From Spirosoma taeanense (GTDB lineage Bacteria; Bacteroidota; Bacteroidia; Cytophagales; Spirosomataceae): a stretch of DNA of 64,000 nt. The position numbers were made by a program, and so were the translations under genes. The stretch's first letter is position 1, and each line of letters opens with the position of its first letter. This document shows, piece by piece, positions 1 through 8,595 of the stretch. Where the stretch lies: the NCBI RefSeq assembly GCF_013127955.1, contig NZ_CP053435.1, positions 3,695,001-3,759,000 of the forward strand, in the 5' to 3' direction. A model generated the notes under the pieces. The model searched no databases. It worked only from the letters and a program-made list of their open reading frames with translations, and was not told the origin of the DNA.

Positions 1-1151
1 AGATACTTCTGAACAAGCGCATTGCCCACGCCCCCATTGTCCGGAACCTGGTGCAGAATAAGCAGGTCATAGACCTTATCGACCGGTGGTGTTGCTTCGG
101 CAGGTGTTCCGGTCAGGACGCGGACATCCAGTTCGTAGTTCTGGTTCCGCTCCAGGATACTCCGGATGGCTTTAATGTCCGGGTGGGGCGTCAGCGCCAG
201 CAACAAGACTTTCTCCTTACCGTCGATTACGTCCAGGTACACATCCTGTCGGTTGTTCAGGGTACTGAATTCGCCCGGCTGAGGTAATACTTCAACGACA
301 TAATGCTGCACACCTTTCTGCGTTGCCGTGGTCTGGAAGGTTACCTGGTTGAACGTTTCACTTTTTCCGCCCGGCGTTCCGGAAAAATTAACCGACTGCC
401 GACCCAGTTCCCGGCCATTCTGACGCAGGACAACCGTTGCGCTGCGGCCCTGGAAACCGTTGCTGACTAGCTCGGCCTTTACCGGAAACTGGTTGCCCAG
501 ATAGGCAATCCGGTTGGCGATAACGCCTTTCAGCTGAATATCTTTTTTAGGAATAGTGTCGCCCAGCCCAACCGTCTGCACGGCGAATGGATACTGTCCA
601 AACGTTGGCGACAGGCCCTGGTTGAATATACCATCCGACACCAGGACGACGTCGGTCAGGTTACGGCCTTCATAATCCGAACGGATGCTGGACAACAAAC
701 CCGACAGATCCGTCGTGCGCCGGGTGAACGTGATCTGAGTCAGGTCGGCGTCGGTAACCGTGTCGCCGAGGGTTCGCACCGCAACGTCCAGTCCCTTATC
801 TGTTAGCTGCTGCCGGATGGACTGCAGGGCTGCCAGCGACCGATTCAGAGCGGGCCGACCGGCGGCTGCAACAGACTCCGAATTATCTACGGCCAGCACC
901 ACCTTCGGCTTCTCGGTCAGCGTCCGCAGGCTGCGGATGAGCGGATTGAGCAGCAGAAAACACAGCAGACTGACCACCACAAAACGCAGGGCGGCCAGTC
1001 CGTAGGTTGTCCGTTTGTCGAAGCCACCAACGGTTGCGCCACCTACCAGGCGAGGCAACGGTTGATATAAGGCAAATGCATACACCGCTCCCACGAGCAG
1101 GCACACCAGAATCCACCAGGGCGAGGATTGAAAGATTACGTCAGACCGCAC
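1..1151 (-). CDS. VWA-domain membrane protein, C-terminus cut by window edge
   Basis: The frame reads open on the minus strand from a GTG at 1151 to the window edge, giving about 383 residues of a longer protein. Two hydrophobic segments near the N-terminus (about residues 8-27 and 48-67) are followed by a von Willebrand A-like domain. Its first strand carries the MIDAS-type motif DNSES, and a later strand reads VVLVSDGIFNQG. After it comes an Ig-like region and the start of a Rossmann-like segment (KVLLLALTPHPDIKA). Bacteroidota carry many such BatA-like or VWA membrane proteins of roughly 700 aa whose role is poorly known. There is no in-frame ATG upstream before a stop, so GTG is the only common start available. 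The gap to fabG holds a heptad inverted repeat. Confidence 0.8.
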   Translation of the reverse strand, partial: MRSDVIFQSSPWWILVCLLVGAVYAFALYQPLPRLVGGATVGGFDKRTTYGLAALRFVVVSLLCFLLLNPLIRSLRTLTEKPKVVLAVDNSESVAAAGRPALNRSLAALQSIRQQLTDKGLDVAVRTLGDTVTDADLTQITFTRRTTDLSGLLSSIRSDYEGRNLTDVVLVSDGIFNQGLSPTFGQYPFAVQTVGLGDTIPKKDIQLKGVIANRIAYLGNQFPVKAELVSNGFQGRSATVVLRQNGRELGRQSVNFSGTPGGKSETFNQVTFQTTATQKGVQHYVVEVLPQPGEFSTLNNRQDVYLDVIDGKEKVLLLALTPHPDIKAIRSILERNQNYELDVRVLTGTPAEATPPVDKVYDLLILHQVPDNGGVGNALVQKY

Positions 1152-1158
1152 GTTTTTT

Positions 1159-1232
1159 AATGATACATGATGAACAATACATCATAAATGACTCCCGCAT
1201 CCGCTGGCATTCATTTCGTATCATTCATCATT
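1159..1232. repeat. Degenerate heptad array with inverted arm (AATGATG family)
   Basis: From 1159 the + strand reads in 7-nt steps AATGATA, CATGATG, AACAATA, CATCATA, AATGACT. From 1232 the minus strand reads AATGATG, AATGATA, CGAAATG, AATG. The two blocks face each other as an imperfect inverted repeat and fill the gap between fabG and the VWA gene. The same 7-mer family returns at 63943-64000. Confidence 0.6.
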
Positions 1233-1235
1233 GGG

Positions 1236-1982
1236 TTAAGTGAGCATACCGCCGTCTACCTGCAGTACCTGCCCGGTGATGTAGCGGGAAAGGTCGGAAG
1301 CCAGAAAAACAGCGCAGTCAGCCACTTCGTCGGGTTGACCACCTCGCTTCATCGGGATTTGCTGCTTCCATTCTTCAACGGCTTTTTCATTAATTTCGCC
1401 AGTCATCTCGGTTTCAATAAAACCCGGTGCAATGGCATTGGAGCGAATATTACGCGACCCCAGTTCCAGCGCCACCGACTTGGTGAAACCAATAATCCCT
1501 GCCTTTGAAGCCGCATAATTGGCCTGACCCGCATTGCCCCGGATGCCGACCACCGACGTCAGGTTGATGATTGAGCCGGCTTTGGCTTTCATCATGGGTT
1601 TGATGGCCGCTTTGGTGAGATTAAAGACCGACTTTAGATTAACGTTAATGACGGCGTCCCATTGTTCTTCCGTCATGCGCATCAGCAACCCATCTTTGGT
1701 AATACCCGCGTTGTTGATCAACACATCGATCTTGCCGAAGTCGGCTACGACCTGATTGATCAGGTCTTCGGCGGCTTTATGGTCCGACGCATCTGAGCGG
1801 TATCCCTTTACCTGGCCGCCAAATGCCCGCAGTTCGTCTTCCAGCGCCTGCCCTTTTTCAACGCTCGATAGATAGGTGAAGGCAACGGCTGCGCCCTCCT
1901 GGGCGAACTTCTGAGCCATGGCCCGTCCGATGCCGCGCGATGCACCGGTAATCAATGCTACTTTTCCTTTCAGTAAATCCAT
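1236..1982 (-). CDS. fabG: 3-oxoacyl-[acyl-carrier-protein] reductase
   Basis: This short-chain dehydrogenase of 248 aa reduces 3-oxoacyl-ACP with NADPH in cytosolic type II fatty-acid synthesis. The length is normal for FabG. The cofactor motif TGASRGIG lies at residues 12-19, NNAG at 90-93, and the catalytic Ser143, Tyr156 and Lys160 (YAASK) are all present. The C-terminus ends in the usual TGQVLQVDGGM. The start is an ATG. Other SDR reductases share these motifs, but the overall sequence is close to canonical FabG. It stands alone, with no other fab gene in the window. It is followed by a heptad-type inverted repeat rather than a T-tract terminator. Confidence 0.93.
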   Translation of the reverse strand: MDLLKGKVALITGASRGIGRAMAQKFAQEGAAVAFTYLSSVEKGQALEDELRAFGGQVKGYRSDASDHKAAEDLINQVVADFGKIDVLINNAGITKDGLLMRMTEEQWDAVINVNLKSVFNLTKAAIKPMMKAKAGSIINLTSVVGIRGNAGQANYAASKAGIIGFTKSVALELGSRNIRSNAIAPGFIETEMTGEINEKAVEEWKQQIPMKRGGQPDEVADCAVFLASDLSRYITGQVLQVDGGMLT

Positions 1983-2078
1983 TGGTCAGCAAAATACCCA
2001 ATCCGCCGGAATGGGCTGTTCGTATAAACAAGAAGGCCAAAAATAGCGGTTTGGCCCGAAACGGCAAGATAGCTCCGG

Positions 2079-2109
2079 TTTGGTTTAGCGCCCGAGCTGT
2101 ATTACTTTG
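2079..2109 (+). promoter_or_regulatory. Bacteroidota-type promoter of the AIM6-like gene
   Basis: TTTG at 2079-2082 is followed after exactly 19 nt by TTACTTTG at 2102-2109. This is one mismatch from the -7 consensus TAnnTTTG. The ATG at 2131 lies 21 nt downstream, leaving a short leader. Confidence 0.6.
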
Positions 2110-2130
2110 TCATAAAATAAGCCCTTGATT

Positions 2131-2877
2131 ATGCTTCGTATCTTCCTCGTCCTGTACCTGACCGCATCAGCTGCCCTTGCTCAGAAGATTCACGCCCATA
2201 ACGATTACGCCCAGCCGCGGCCGTTTATGGCTGCCTATGAGCAACGGGCCGATTTTATCGAAGCCGACGTATGGCTGCAGAACGGCAGGCTCGTAGTTTC
2301 CCACGATAAACCCCAGGCCAACGCCCCAACGCTCGATTCGCTGTACATAAAACCAATCGCCAGCTTGTTTCAGCAATACAAAGACCGGGTCAGTCAGACG
2401 CGGGACTACGCATTTAGTCTGGTCATTGATGTAAAAGATTCGCCCGCCGATGTAATACCAAAAGTACTGGCACTTCTTCAGGAAAATCTGATCTCCTTCA
2501 ACCGGGCGGCTAATCCAAAAGCGGTTCAGGTCATTATTAGCGGCAACCGGCCCAAGATCGATACGTATCTGGATTACCCGCTGCTGATTCAGTTTGACGG
2601 GCGACCGAGCGAGGTATATGATCAGGAAACGCTTGAGCGTGTTGCGCTGATTAGTGATAGTTTTCGCTCCTACTCCCAGTGGGACGGTAACGGTGACATT
2701 CCGGATGTTGATCGTGAAAAGCTGAAACGCGTGATCAAACGGGCCCACAACGACAAAAAACCGATCCGGTTCTGGGCCATTCCCGATACACCCAATGCCT
2801 GGAAGCAGTTGAAAAAACTAGGGGTGGACATCATCAATACGGATAAAGTCGCCGAGGCCACGGCGGCCCTGAAATAA
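2131..2877 (+). CDS. AIM6-like / PI-PLC-type phosphodiesterase, secreted
   Basis: A 248-aa protein with an N-terminal signal peptide (MLRIFLVLYLTASAALA), so it is exported. The mature part begins KIHAHNDYAQ and continues FIEADVWLQNGRLVVSHD. This matches the TIM-barrel glycerophosphodiester or phosphatidylinositol phosphodiesterase superfamily, in particular the AIM6-like branch: the His-Asn-Asp motif and the E-x-D plus HD pair are the expected metal and catalytic residues. The substrate is unknown. The ATG at 2131 is preferred over an upstream TTG at 2125 because it begins directly at the signal peptide. It has its own promoter and no operon partner. Confidence 0.82.
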   Translation: MLRIFLVLYLTASAALAQKIHAHNDYAQPRPFMAAYEQRADFIEADVWLQNGRLVVSHDKPQANAPTLDSLYIKPIASLFQQYKDRVSQTRDYAFSLVIDVKDSPADVIPKVLALLQENLISFNRAANPKAVQVIISGNRPKIDTYLDYPLLIQFDGRPSEVYDQETLERVALISDSFRSYSQWDGNGDIPDVDREKLKRVIKRAHNDKKPIRFWAIPDTPNAWKQLKKLGVDIINTDKVAEATAALK

Positions 2878-2951
2878 GACTTGCCTGACAGACAATAGAC
2901 CTTTCATCAGCGCTTACGTAAAACAATAACCTTGCTTTTCTTGATAGATAT

Positions 2952-2980
2952 GTAACGCGCTCGCCAAGAGCCCGCGTTAC
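2952..2980 (+). promoter_or_regulatory. Hairpin in the leader region of fdhD
   Basis: GTAACGCG (2952-2959) pairs perfectly with CGCGTTAC (2973-2980). An inner CTC/GAG pair extends the stem past a 2-nt bulge, around a GCCAA loop. There is no T-run, so it is not a standard terminator for either flanking gene. It ends 46 nt before the fdhD ATG. It is too small to be a complete molybdenum-cofactor riboswitch. Function unknown. Confidence 0.5.
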
Positions 2981-3026
2981 TAAGCTGCCCTGATTAGGAT
3001 GGCCGTTTATCTATTCTGAGAGCTGT

Positions 3027-3896
3027 ATGCAGCGCGTTGCGCCAATATCTATTCATAAAATCACGGCCGATTCAGACGCCCGACAAACCGTTGATTTGCT
3101 GGCGGTAGAAGAGCCCCTGGAGATTCGGCTCGGCTACGGCGAAGCAGGCGACCGGCAGCAACGCAGCCTTTCGGTTACGATGCGGACGCCCGGCCACGAT
3201 TTTGAGCTGGCGCTCGGCTTTCTGTTGACCGAAGGTGTGATTCAACGTATAGAGCAGGTTCATACCATCCGCTACTGCACCGACCTGGGGCGGCAGGAGG
3301 CTGTTGAAAATATCGTGCGCGTTGAATTAAAACCCGACGTAACGGTTGATCTGCACACAACCGAGCGTAATTTTTATACCACTTCAAGTTGTGGTGTTTG
3401 CGGGAAAGCGTCCATCGACGCGGTGCGAACGAGCGTCTGTCCGGTACTTCCCCCGGCTCAGGCTATGGTCGATGCCGACCTGGTTCATACGCTGCCGGAT
3501 AAGCTGCACGAGGCTCAGGCTATTTTTAACCATACAGGCGGCCTGCACGCTGCCGCGCTCTTCGACACGATGGGCCAGTTACTGTTACTGCGCGAAGATG
3601 TGGGTCGGCACAACGCTCTCGATAAAGTCATCGGAGCGGCTTTGCAGGCTGGCCTGCTGCCTTTGTCAAAGGCCCTGCTATTTCTAAGCGGCCGAATCAG
3701 CTTTGAGCTGGTCCAGAAAGCGTTGGCCGCAGGCGTACCGTTGGTTGCGGCTGTGGGTGCCCCATCGAGCCTCGCCGTCCAGATGGCCAGCGAATTTGGC
3801 CTGACCCTGCTGGGTTTCGTGCGTAACCATTCTTTTAACCTCTACACCTGCCCCGGGCGCGTCTTGCTGCCCGAGATAAAATCGGTCTCGGTCTAA
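3027..3896 (+). CDS. fdhD: Formate dehydrogenase accessory sulfurtransferase
   Basis: FdhD takes sulfur from a cysteine desulfurase and passes it to the bis-MGD molybdenum cofactor, which activates formate dehydrogenase-type enzymes in the cytosol. The 289-aa length fits. The sulfur-carrying loop is present as SSCGVCGKASI with Cys122 and Cys125, and the C-terminal FdhD signatures LREDVGRHNALDK and FLSGRISFELVQK are clear. The gene sits 123 bp upstream of an FdhF/YdeP-type molybdoenzyme on the same strand, its likely client. Basis: motif recognition plus neighbourhood. Confidence 0.95.
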   Translation: MQRVAPISIHKITADSDARQTVDLLAVEEPLEIRLGYGEAGDRQQRSLSVTMRTPGHDFELALGFLLTEGVIQRIEQVHTIRYCTDLGRQEAVENIVRVELKPDVTVDLHTTERNFYTTSSCGVCGKASIDAVRTSVCPVLPPAQAMVDADLVHTLPDKLHEAQAIFNHTGGLHAAALFDTMGQLLLLREDVGRHNALDKVIGAALQAGLLPLSKALLFLSGRISFELVQKALAAGVPLVAAVGAPSSLAVQMASEFGLTLLGFVRNHSFNLYTCPGRVLLPEIKSVSV

Positions 3897-4019
3897 CCAC
3901 TGGCGAGTTACCCGAGGCTACAGCAATCCTTTTGCGCATTTCGCTGATTCTAATTAAACCGTAGCGATGATCAGCCGGTTATCGTTTAGACTGATCGCTT
4001 ATTCAGTACCCCAAAGCTT

Positions 4020-6569
4020 ATGGAGAAGACTCCGAATCAGGACAGGCAGCAACCGGTTAACCCGGCCGAACAGTCGGCATCGAACGAACAGCCCCAAAGT
4101 GGTGACCGACCGGCTCAGGGAACCCTGCCGACCAACGATCACTACGATCCGGCGGGTAAGCCCGACGCTGATAAACGCGCCTTCCCAGCTCCCGACAATA
4201 TCGCGGCCAAACACACCAATCCGGTACTGGCGCAGCCACCCGAAGTATTCACCGGCCTGAAGCTGGGGAAGCCTGCTACGGTGGCCGCGGGCGTAACGGC
4301 GGTCTTGAAATCCATGGAGTTCTCGTGGGGCGAAGCCGGTATTGGCCGGGGAACCCACGCGCTGTTGAAATTGAACCAGAAAGACGGCTTCGACTGCTCG
4401 TCCTGCGCCTGGCCCGATCCGGATGGTGACCGTTCCATAGCCGAGTTCTGCGAAAATGGCGCGAAGGCAACCGCTTCGGACGCCGACAACCGCCGGGCTG
4501 ATCCCGACTTTTTCGCGAAGCACAGCCTCGTTGATCTGTCGCACATGACCGACCGCGACCTGAATAACGCCGGTCGCCTGACGCATCCGCTGGTGTTACG
4601 TCCCGGCGCGACGCACTACACGCCTATCTCGTGGCCCGATGCGTTCCAACTGGTTGCCAACGAGCTGAACGCGCTGGCCTCTCCCGACGAAGCCGTGTTT
4701 TATACGTCGGGCAAAGTACCGAACGAACCTGCCTTTCTGTTCCAGCTGTTTGTGCGCGAGTTTGGCACCAATAACCTGCCCGACTGCTCGAATATGTGCC
4801 ACGAAAGCTCCGGCTCGGCACTCAGCCCGACACTGGGGCTGGGTAAAGGCTCGGTAACGCTGAACGATATCCACGAAGCAGAGGTGATTCTGATCATGGG
4901 GCAGAACCCCGGCACCAATCACCCCCGGATGTTGAGCGCTCTGCAGATGGCCAAGCGAAACGGTGCGAAAATCATTGCCGTAAACCCTCTGCACGAAGCG
5001 GGCCTGAGCCACTTCAAGAACCCGCAGGATTTTATGAACCCTATAAAAGCCGTGGGCACCTTACTGGGTCAGGGGACACCCATTGCCGACCTGTTTCTAC
5101 AGGTAAAAATCAACGGCGACATGGCGGTACTGCGCGGGATTATGAAGCACCTGCTGGACGCCGACGCAAAAAATCCGGGCACGGTCATTGATCACGCCTT
5201 TATCGGGGAATATACCGCCGGTTACGAAGACTTTCTGGAAACAATCCGGAATACCAACTGGGACGACATTGAGCAGATGAGTGGTCTGTCGCGCGAACAG
5301 CTCAGCGAAGCCGCCGACCTGATTGCGCCAAAACAGAAGATCATTACGTGCTGGGCTATGGGTCTGACGCAGCAGAAAAACGGCGTCATGAGCATTCAGG
5401 AAATCGTGAATCTGCATTTGCTCAAAGGAGCCGTTGGCAAGCCCGGCGCGGGTACCTGCCCGGTACGGGGGCACTCCAACGTACAGGGCGACCGCACGAT
5501 GGGTATCTGGGAGCGTCCGCACAAGGAATTTCTGGATGCGCTTCAAACCGAATTTGGCTTCGATCCGCCCCGGGAGCACGGGCTCGATACGGTCGAAACC
5601 ATCAAAGCGATGTATGAGGGAAAACTAAAAGTGTTCGTCAGCCTAGGCGGCAACTTTTTGTCGGCCTCGCCCGATACGGAGTTCGTGGCCGAAGGCATGC
5701 GGAAGCAGAACCTCACGGTGTTCATCAGTACCAAACTCAACCGGGGCCATCTGGTTACGGGCAAAACCTCGCTGATTCTGCCCTGTCTGACGCATGTAGA
5801 CATCGATATGCAAAAGTCGGGGCATCAGTTTACGTCCTGCGAAAACTCGATGGGTGTCGTTAGTCAGAACAAAGGCGTGCTGCGGCCGCTGGAAGGTGAG
5901 ATGCTGAGCGAAGTCGCCATTATCTCCGGCATGGCCATCGCTACCCTCGGCCAGCGTACGACAGCCGACTGGGTTGGCTTTACCGAGAATTATGACCGCA
6001 TCCGCGACGCCGTCAGTCGCGTAGTACCCGGCTTTGAGGAGTTCAACGAAAAAATACGGAAGCCGGGTGGCTTCTATCTGCCCAATGGCCCCCGCGAACG
6101 CAACTTCACAACTGAAAACGGCAAGGCCAACTTTACAGTTACCGAGATGGTCATGCACGATATTACCCCCGACCAACTGGTGCTGATGACCATCCGCAGC
6201 CATGATCAGTTTAATACGACGATTTATGATTACAACGACCGTTACCGGGGCGTCTACAACGAACGGCGCGTCATTTTTCTGAATCCGCAGGATATGGCGG
6301 ATCGGAATATTGTCGAGCGGCAACTGGTTGACATCACGAGCCACTTTGAAGGGCAGCAGCGTAAACTGGAAAAGTTTATCGCCATTCCCTATGACATTCC
6401 GAAGGGAAATGCAGCTGCTTATTACCCGGAAGCCAACCCGCTTGTGCCGGTCGCCAGCGTTGCTTACGTGAGCAATACACCCACGTCAAAATTTATCGTC
6501 ATTACGGTTGAGCCGGTGCTAACTGAAAATGCTCAGAAACCTGCTTTTGCAACCGTCACAGCAGCCTGA
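4020..6569 (+). CDS. FdhF/YdeP family molybdopterin oxidoreductase
   Basis: An 849-aa molybdopterin-dependent oxidoreductase of the YdeP branch of the formate dehydrogenase alpha family. Cysteines at about 126, 129 and 144 (CSSCAW and EFCENG) stand where classical FDHs hold an Fe-S cluster. SNMCHESSG near residue 260 is the usual place of the Mo-ligand Cys. The C-terminal molydop-binding domain (MTIRSHDQFNTTIYD) is complete. The first 75 residues or so are polar, Pro/Gln-rich and probably disordered. There is no Tat signal, so a cytosolic location is likely. Formate is not proven as substrate: YdeP homologues are linked to acid tolerance and their reaction is uncertain. It follows fdhD and ends at a T-tract terminator. 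Confidence 0.88.
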   Translation: MEKTPNQDRQQPVNPAEQSASNEQPQSGDRPAQGTLPTNDHYDPAGKPDADKRAFPAPDNIAAKHTNPVLAQPPEVFTGLKLGKPATVAAGVTAVLKSMEFSWGEAGIGRGTHALLKLNQKDGFDCSSCAWPDPDGDRSIAEFCENGAKATASDADNRRADPDFFAKHSLVDLSHMTDRDLNNAGRLTHPLVLRPGATHYTPISWPDAFQLVANELNALASPDEAVFYTSGKVPNEPAFLFQLFVREFGTNNLPDCSNMCHESSGSALSPTLGLGKGSVTLNDIHEAEVILIMGQNPGTNHPRMLSALQMAKRNGAKIIAVNPLHEAGLSHFKNPQDFMNPIKAVGTLLGQGTPIADLFLQVKINGDMAVLRGIMKHLLDADAKNPGTVIDHAFIGEYTAGYEDFLETIRNTNWDDIEQMSGLSREQLSEAADLIAPKQKIITCWAMGLTQQKNGVMSIQEIVNLHLLKGAVGKPGAGTCPVRGHSNVQGDRTMGIWERPHKEFLDALQTEFGFDPPREHGLDTVETIKAMYEGKLKVFVSLGGNFLSASPDTEFVAEGMRKQNLTVFISTKLNRGHLVTGKTSLILPCLTHVDIDMQKSGHQFTSCENSMGVVSQNKGVLRPLEGEMLSEVAIISGMAIATLGQRTTADWVGFTENYDRIRDAVSRVVPGFEEFNEKIRKPGGFYLPNGPRERNFTTENGKANFTVTEMVMHDITPDQLVLMTIRSHDQFNTTIYDYNDRYRGVYNERRVIFLNPQDMADRNIVERQLVDITSHFEGQQRKLEKFIAIPYDIPKGNAAAYYPEANPLVPVASVAYVSNTPTSKFIVITVEPVLTENAQKPAFATVTAA

Positions 6570-6589
6570 CCGGATTAATAAAGTATGTG

Positions 6590-6620
6590 AGCCTCTGCTA
6601 AACCCGGCAGGGGCTTTTTT
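6590..6620 (+). terminator. Rho-independent terminator after the FdhF/YdeP gene
   Basis: AGCCTCTGC (6590-6598) pairs with GCAGGGGCT (6607-6615) with one T-G wobble. A six-T run follows. It lies 20 bp after the stop codon. Confidence 0.8.
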
Positions 6621-6754
6621 ATGAGCGTTCCGGTTCAGTCGGTGCCTGTTTTACCTTTGTTGACAGAGACTTTTGGCTCTCAATCAGTAAAACCTCACCC
6701 ATTGCTGACTTATAGGTTTTTCGGCTTCCATTTTCTCTTTACTTATCTTACCGA

Positions 6755-8509
6755 ATGGATATTCCTCAACTCAAGAAAGCTCCGTCAGTTTATGATGTCG
6801 TGATTGTCGGCTCTGGCGCTGGGGGCGGTATGGCTGCTTATACGCTCGCCAAGGCTGGTGCAAAAGTAGCCTTGCTGGAAGCAGGCGGCTACTACGACCC
6901 CGCTGATCCTAAATACATTACCCAGCTTAAATGGCCTTGGGAGTCGCCCCGGCGCGGAGCCAGCACCGAATTCCGTTCGGGTGGTGATTTCGATGCAGCC
7001 TGGGGGGGCTGGGACATTGAAGGTGAACCCTATTCCGCTAAATCCGACACCGAATTCCATTGGTTCCGGTCGCGGATGCTCGGCGGACGCACGAACCACT
7101 GGGGCCGCATTTCGATGCGCTTCGGCCCGGACGACTTCCGGCGTCGCTCCCTGACGGGCGTCGGCGACGACTGGCCGATTACCTATGAAGACATGAAGCC
7201 CTACTACGACCGGGTCGACAAACTCATTGGTGTTTTTGGCTCAATCGAGAATCTACCCAATGAACCAGACGGTATCTTCCTGCCCCCGCCGAAGCCGCGT
7301 CTGCACGAGCTTATGCTTCGGAAGGGAGCCAAAAGCATTGGTATTCCGGTTATTCCTTCCCGCCTAAGCATTCTGACCAAGCCAATTAACAAGGAGCGTG
7401 GGTCGTGCTTTTATTGCCACCAGTGTAACCGGGGCTGCCAGGCGTACGCCGACTTCTCGGCCTCGTCAGTTCTGTGTATTCCCGCTGTTAAAACGGGCAA
7501 CGTAACGCTCATCAACGGTGCTATGGCGCGCGAGATTCTGACCGACCCGCAAACCGGACTGGCAACGGGCGTCAGCTATGTCGATAAAGGTACCCTGCAG
7601 GAAGTGACCATCCGGGCTAAAGCCGTTATGCTGGGCGCAAGCACCTGCGAATCGGCCCGGATTCTGCTCAACTCCAAATCGGCCCGTTTCCCGAACGGTC
7701 TGGCTAACAGCAGTGGCGTAGTCGGCAAATACCTGAACGACTCAACGGGTGCCAGCCGCTCAGCTTTCGTACCTGCTCTGATGGATCGGAAGCGCTACAA
7801 CGAAGACGGCGTTGGTGGTATGCACGTCTTTACGCCCTGGTGGCTGGATAACCGGAAACTTGATTTCCCTCGTGGGTATCATATCGAGTACGGTGGTGGC
7901 ATGGGTATGCCAGGATACGGCTTTGGCAGCGGCATCGAAGCCCTGAACGGAATGATTCCCGGCCGTGACGGCAAGAAGAAACCGGGTGGTGGCTACGGCG
8001 CCAGTCTGAAAGACGATTACCGGCGGTTCTACGGCGCTTACGTCAGCATGTCGGGACGGGGCGAACCCGTACCGCTCGAAAGCAACTATTGTGAGATTGA
8101 TCCAAACGCTGTCGATAAATACGGTATTCCGGTGCTGCGCTTCCATTACAAATGGTCGGACTACGAAGTAAAGCAGGCCAAACACATGCAGGATACCTTC
8201 GAGGAGATTATCCATTCGATGGGGGGCATTCCGCTCGGGTCGAAACCGGGGCCGGATACGGCGCATGGCTACGGCCTGGCCGCTCCCGGACGAATCATCC
8301 ACGAGGTTGGAACGGTACGTATGGGAAATGATCCTCAGAAGTCGGCTCTGAACAAGTACCAGCAGGCCCACGACGTCAAGAACCTATTTGTGGTGGATGC
8401 CGCCCCGTTCGTTTCGCAAGGCGACAAAAACGTAACCTGGACCATTCTGGCCGCATCCATGCGGACTACGGAGTATCTGATTGATCAGGTCAAGCAAAAG
8501 AACATTTAA
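6755..8509 (+). CDS. GMC-family FAD-dependent oxidoreductase
   Basis: A 584-aa glucose-methanol-choline family flavoprotein that oxidises an alcohol or sugar. The ADP-binding motif VIVGSGAGG (about 17-24) starts the Rossmann fold, and the FAD-contact segment GGRTNHWGR is at about 110-118. The C-terminal part has HEVGTVRMG and the NLFVVDAA-to-NVTWTILA segment. A Cys cluster, C-x2-C-x2-C-x3-C at 218, 221, 224 and 228, resembles the Fe-S-binding cysteines of membrane FAD-linked sugar dehydrogenases. No signal peptide is evident. Such genes are often paired with a small gluconate-dehydrogenase subunit-3 gene, which is absent here. The substrate is unknown. Confidence 0.88.
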   Translation: MDIPQLKKAPSVYDVVIVGSGAGGGMAAYTLAKAGAKVALLEAGGYYDPADPKYITQLKWPWESPRRGASTEFRSGGDFDAAWGGWDIEGEPYSAKSDTEFHWFRSRMLGGRTNHWGRISMRFGPDDFRRRSLTGVGDDWPITYEDMKPYYDRVDKLIGVFGSIENLPNEPDGIFLPPPKPRLHELMLRKGAKSIGIPVIPSRLSILTKPINKERGSCFYCHQCNRGCQAYADFSASSVLCIPAVKTGNVTLINGAMAREILTDPQTGLATGVSYVDKGTLQEVTIRAKAVMLGASTCESARILLNSKSARFPNGLANSSGVVGKYLNDSTGASRSAFVPALMDRKRYNEDGVGGMHVFTPWWLDNRKLDFPRGYHIEYGGGMGMPGYGFGSGIEALNGMIPGRDGKKKPGGGYGASLKDDYRRFYGAYVSMSGRGEPVPLESNYCEIDPNAVDKYGIPVLRFHYKWSDYEVKQAKHMQDTFEEIIHSMGGIPLGSKPGPDTAHGYGLAAPGRIIHEVGTVRMGNDPQKSALNKYQQAHDVKNLFVVDAAPFVSQGDKNVTWTILAASMRTTEYLIDQVKQKNI

Positions 8510-8544
8510 GGCTTTTCCTGTTTCTCCACCCTAACCTAAAAAAG

Positions 8545-8576
8545 AAAGCCGCCTGACTTTGCAGTCAGGCGGCTTT
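8545..8576. terminator. Bidirectional terminator between GMC gene and clpC
   Basis: A perfect 14-bp stem (8545-8558 with 8563-8576) around a TTGC loop. A-rich and T-rich flanks serve both convergent genes. Confidence 0.9.
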
Positions 8577-8595
8577 TATATGAATCGCTTGAAGC

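Noticed and set aside
2941..3026. Molybdenum-cofactor riboswitch upstream of fdhD
   Set aside because: Only one small hairpin is visible; the expected longer multi-stem structure is not seen.
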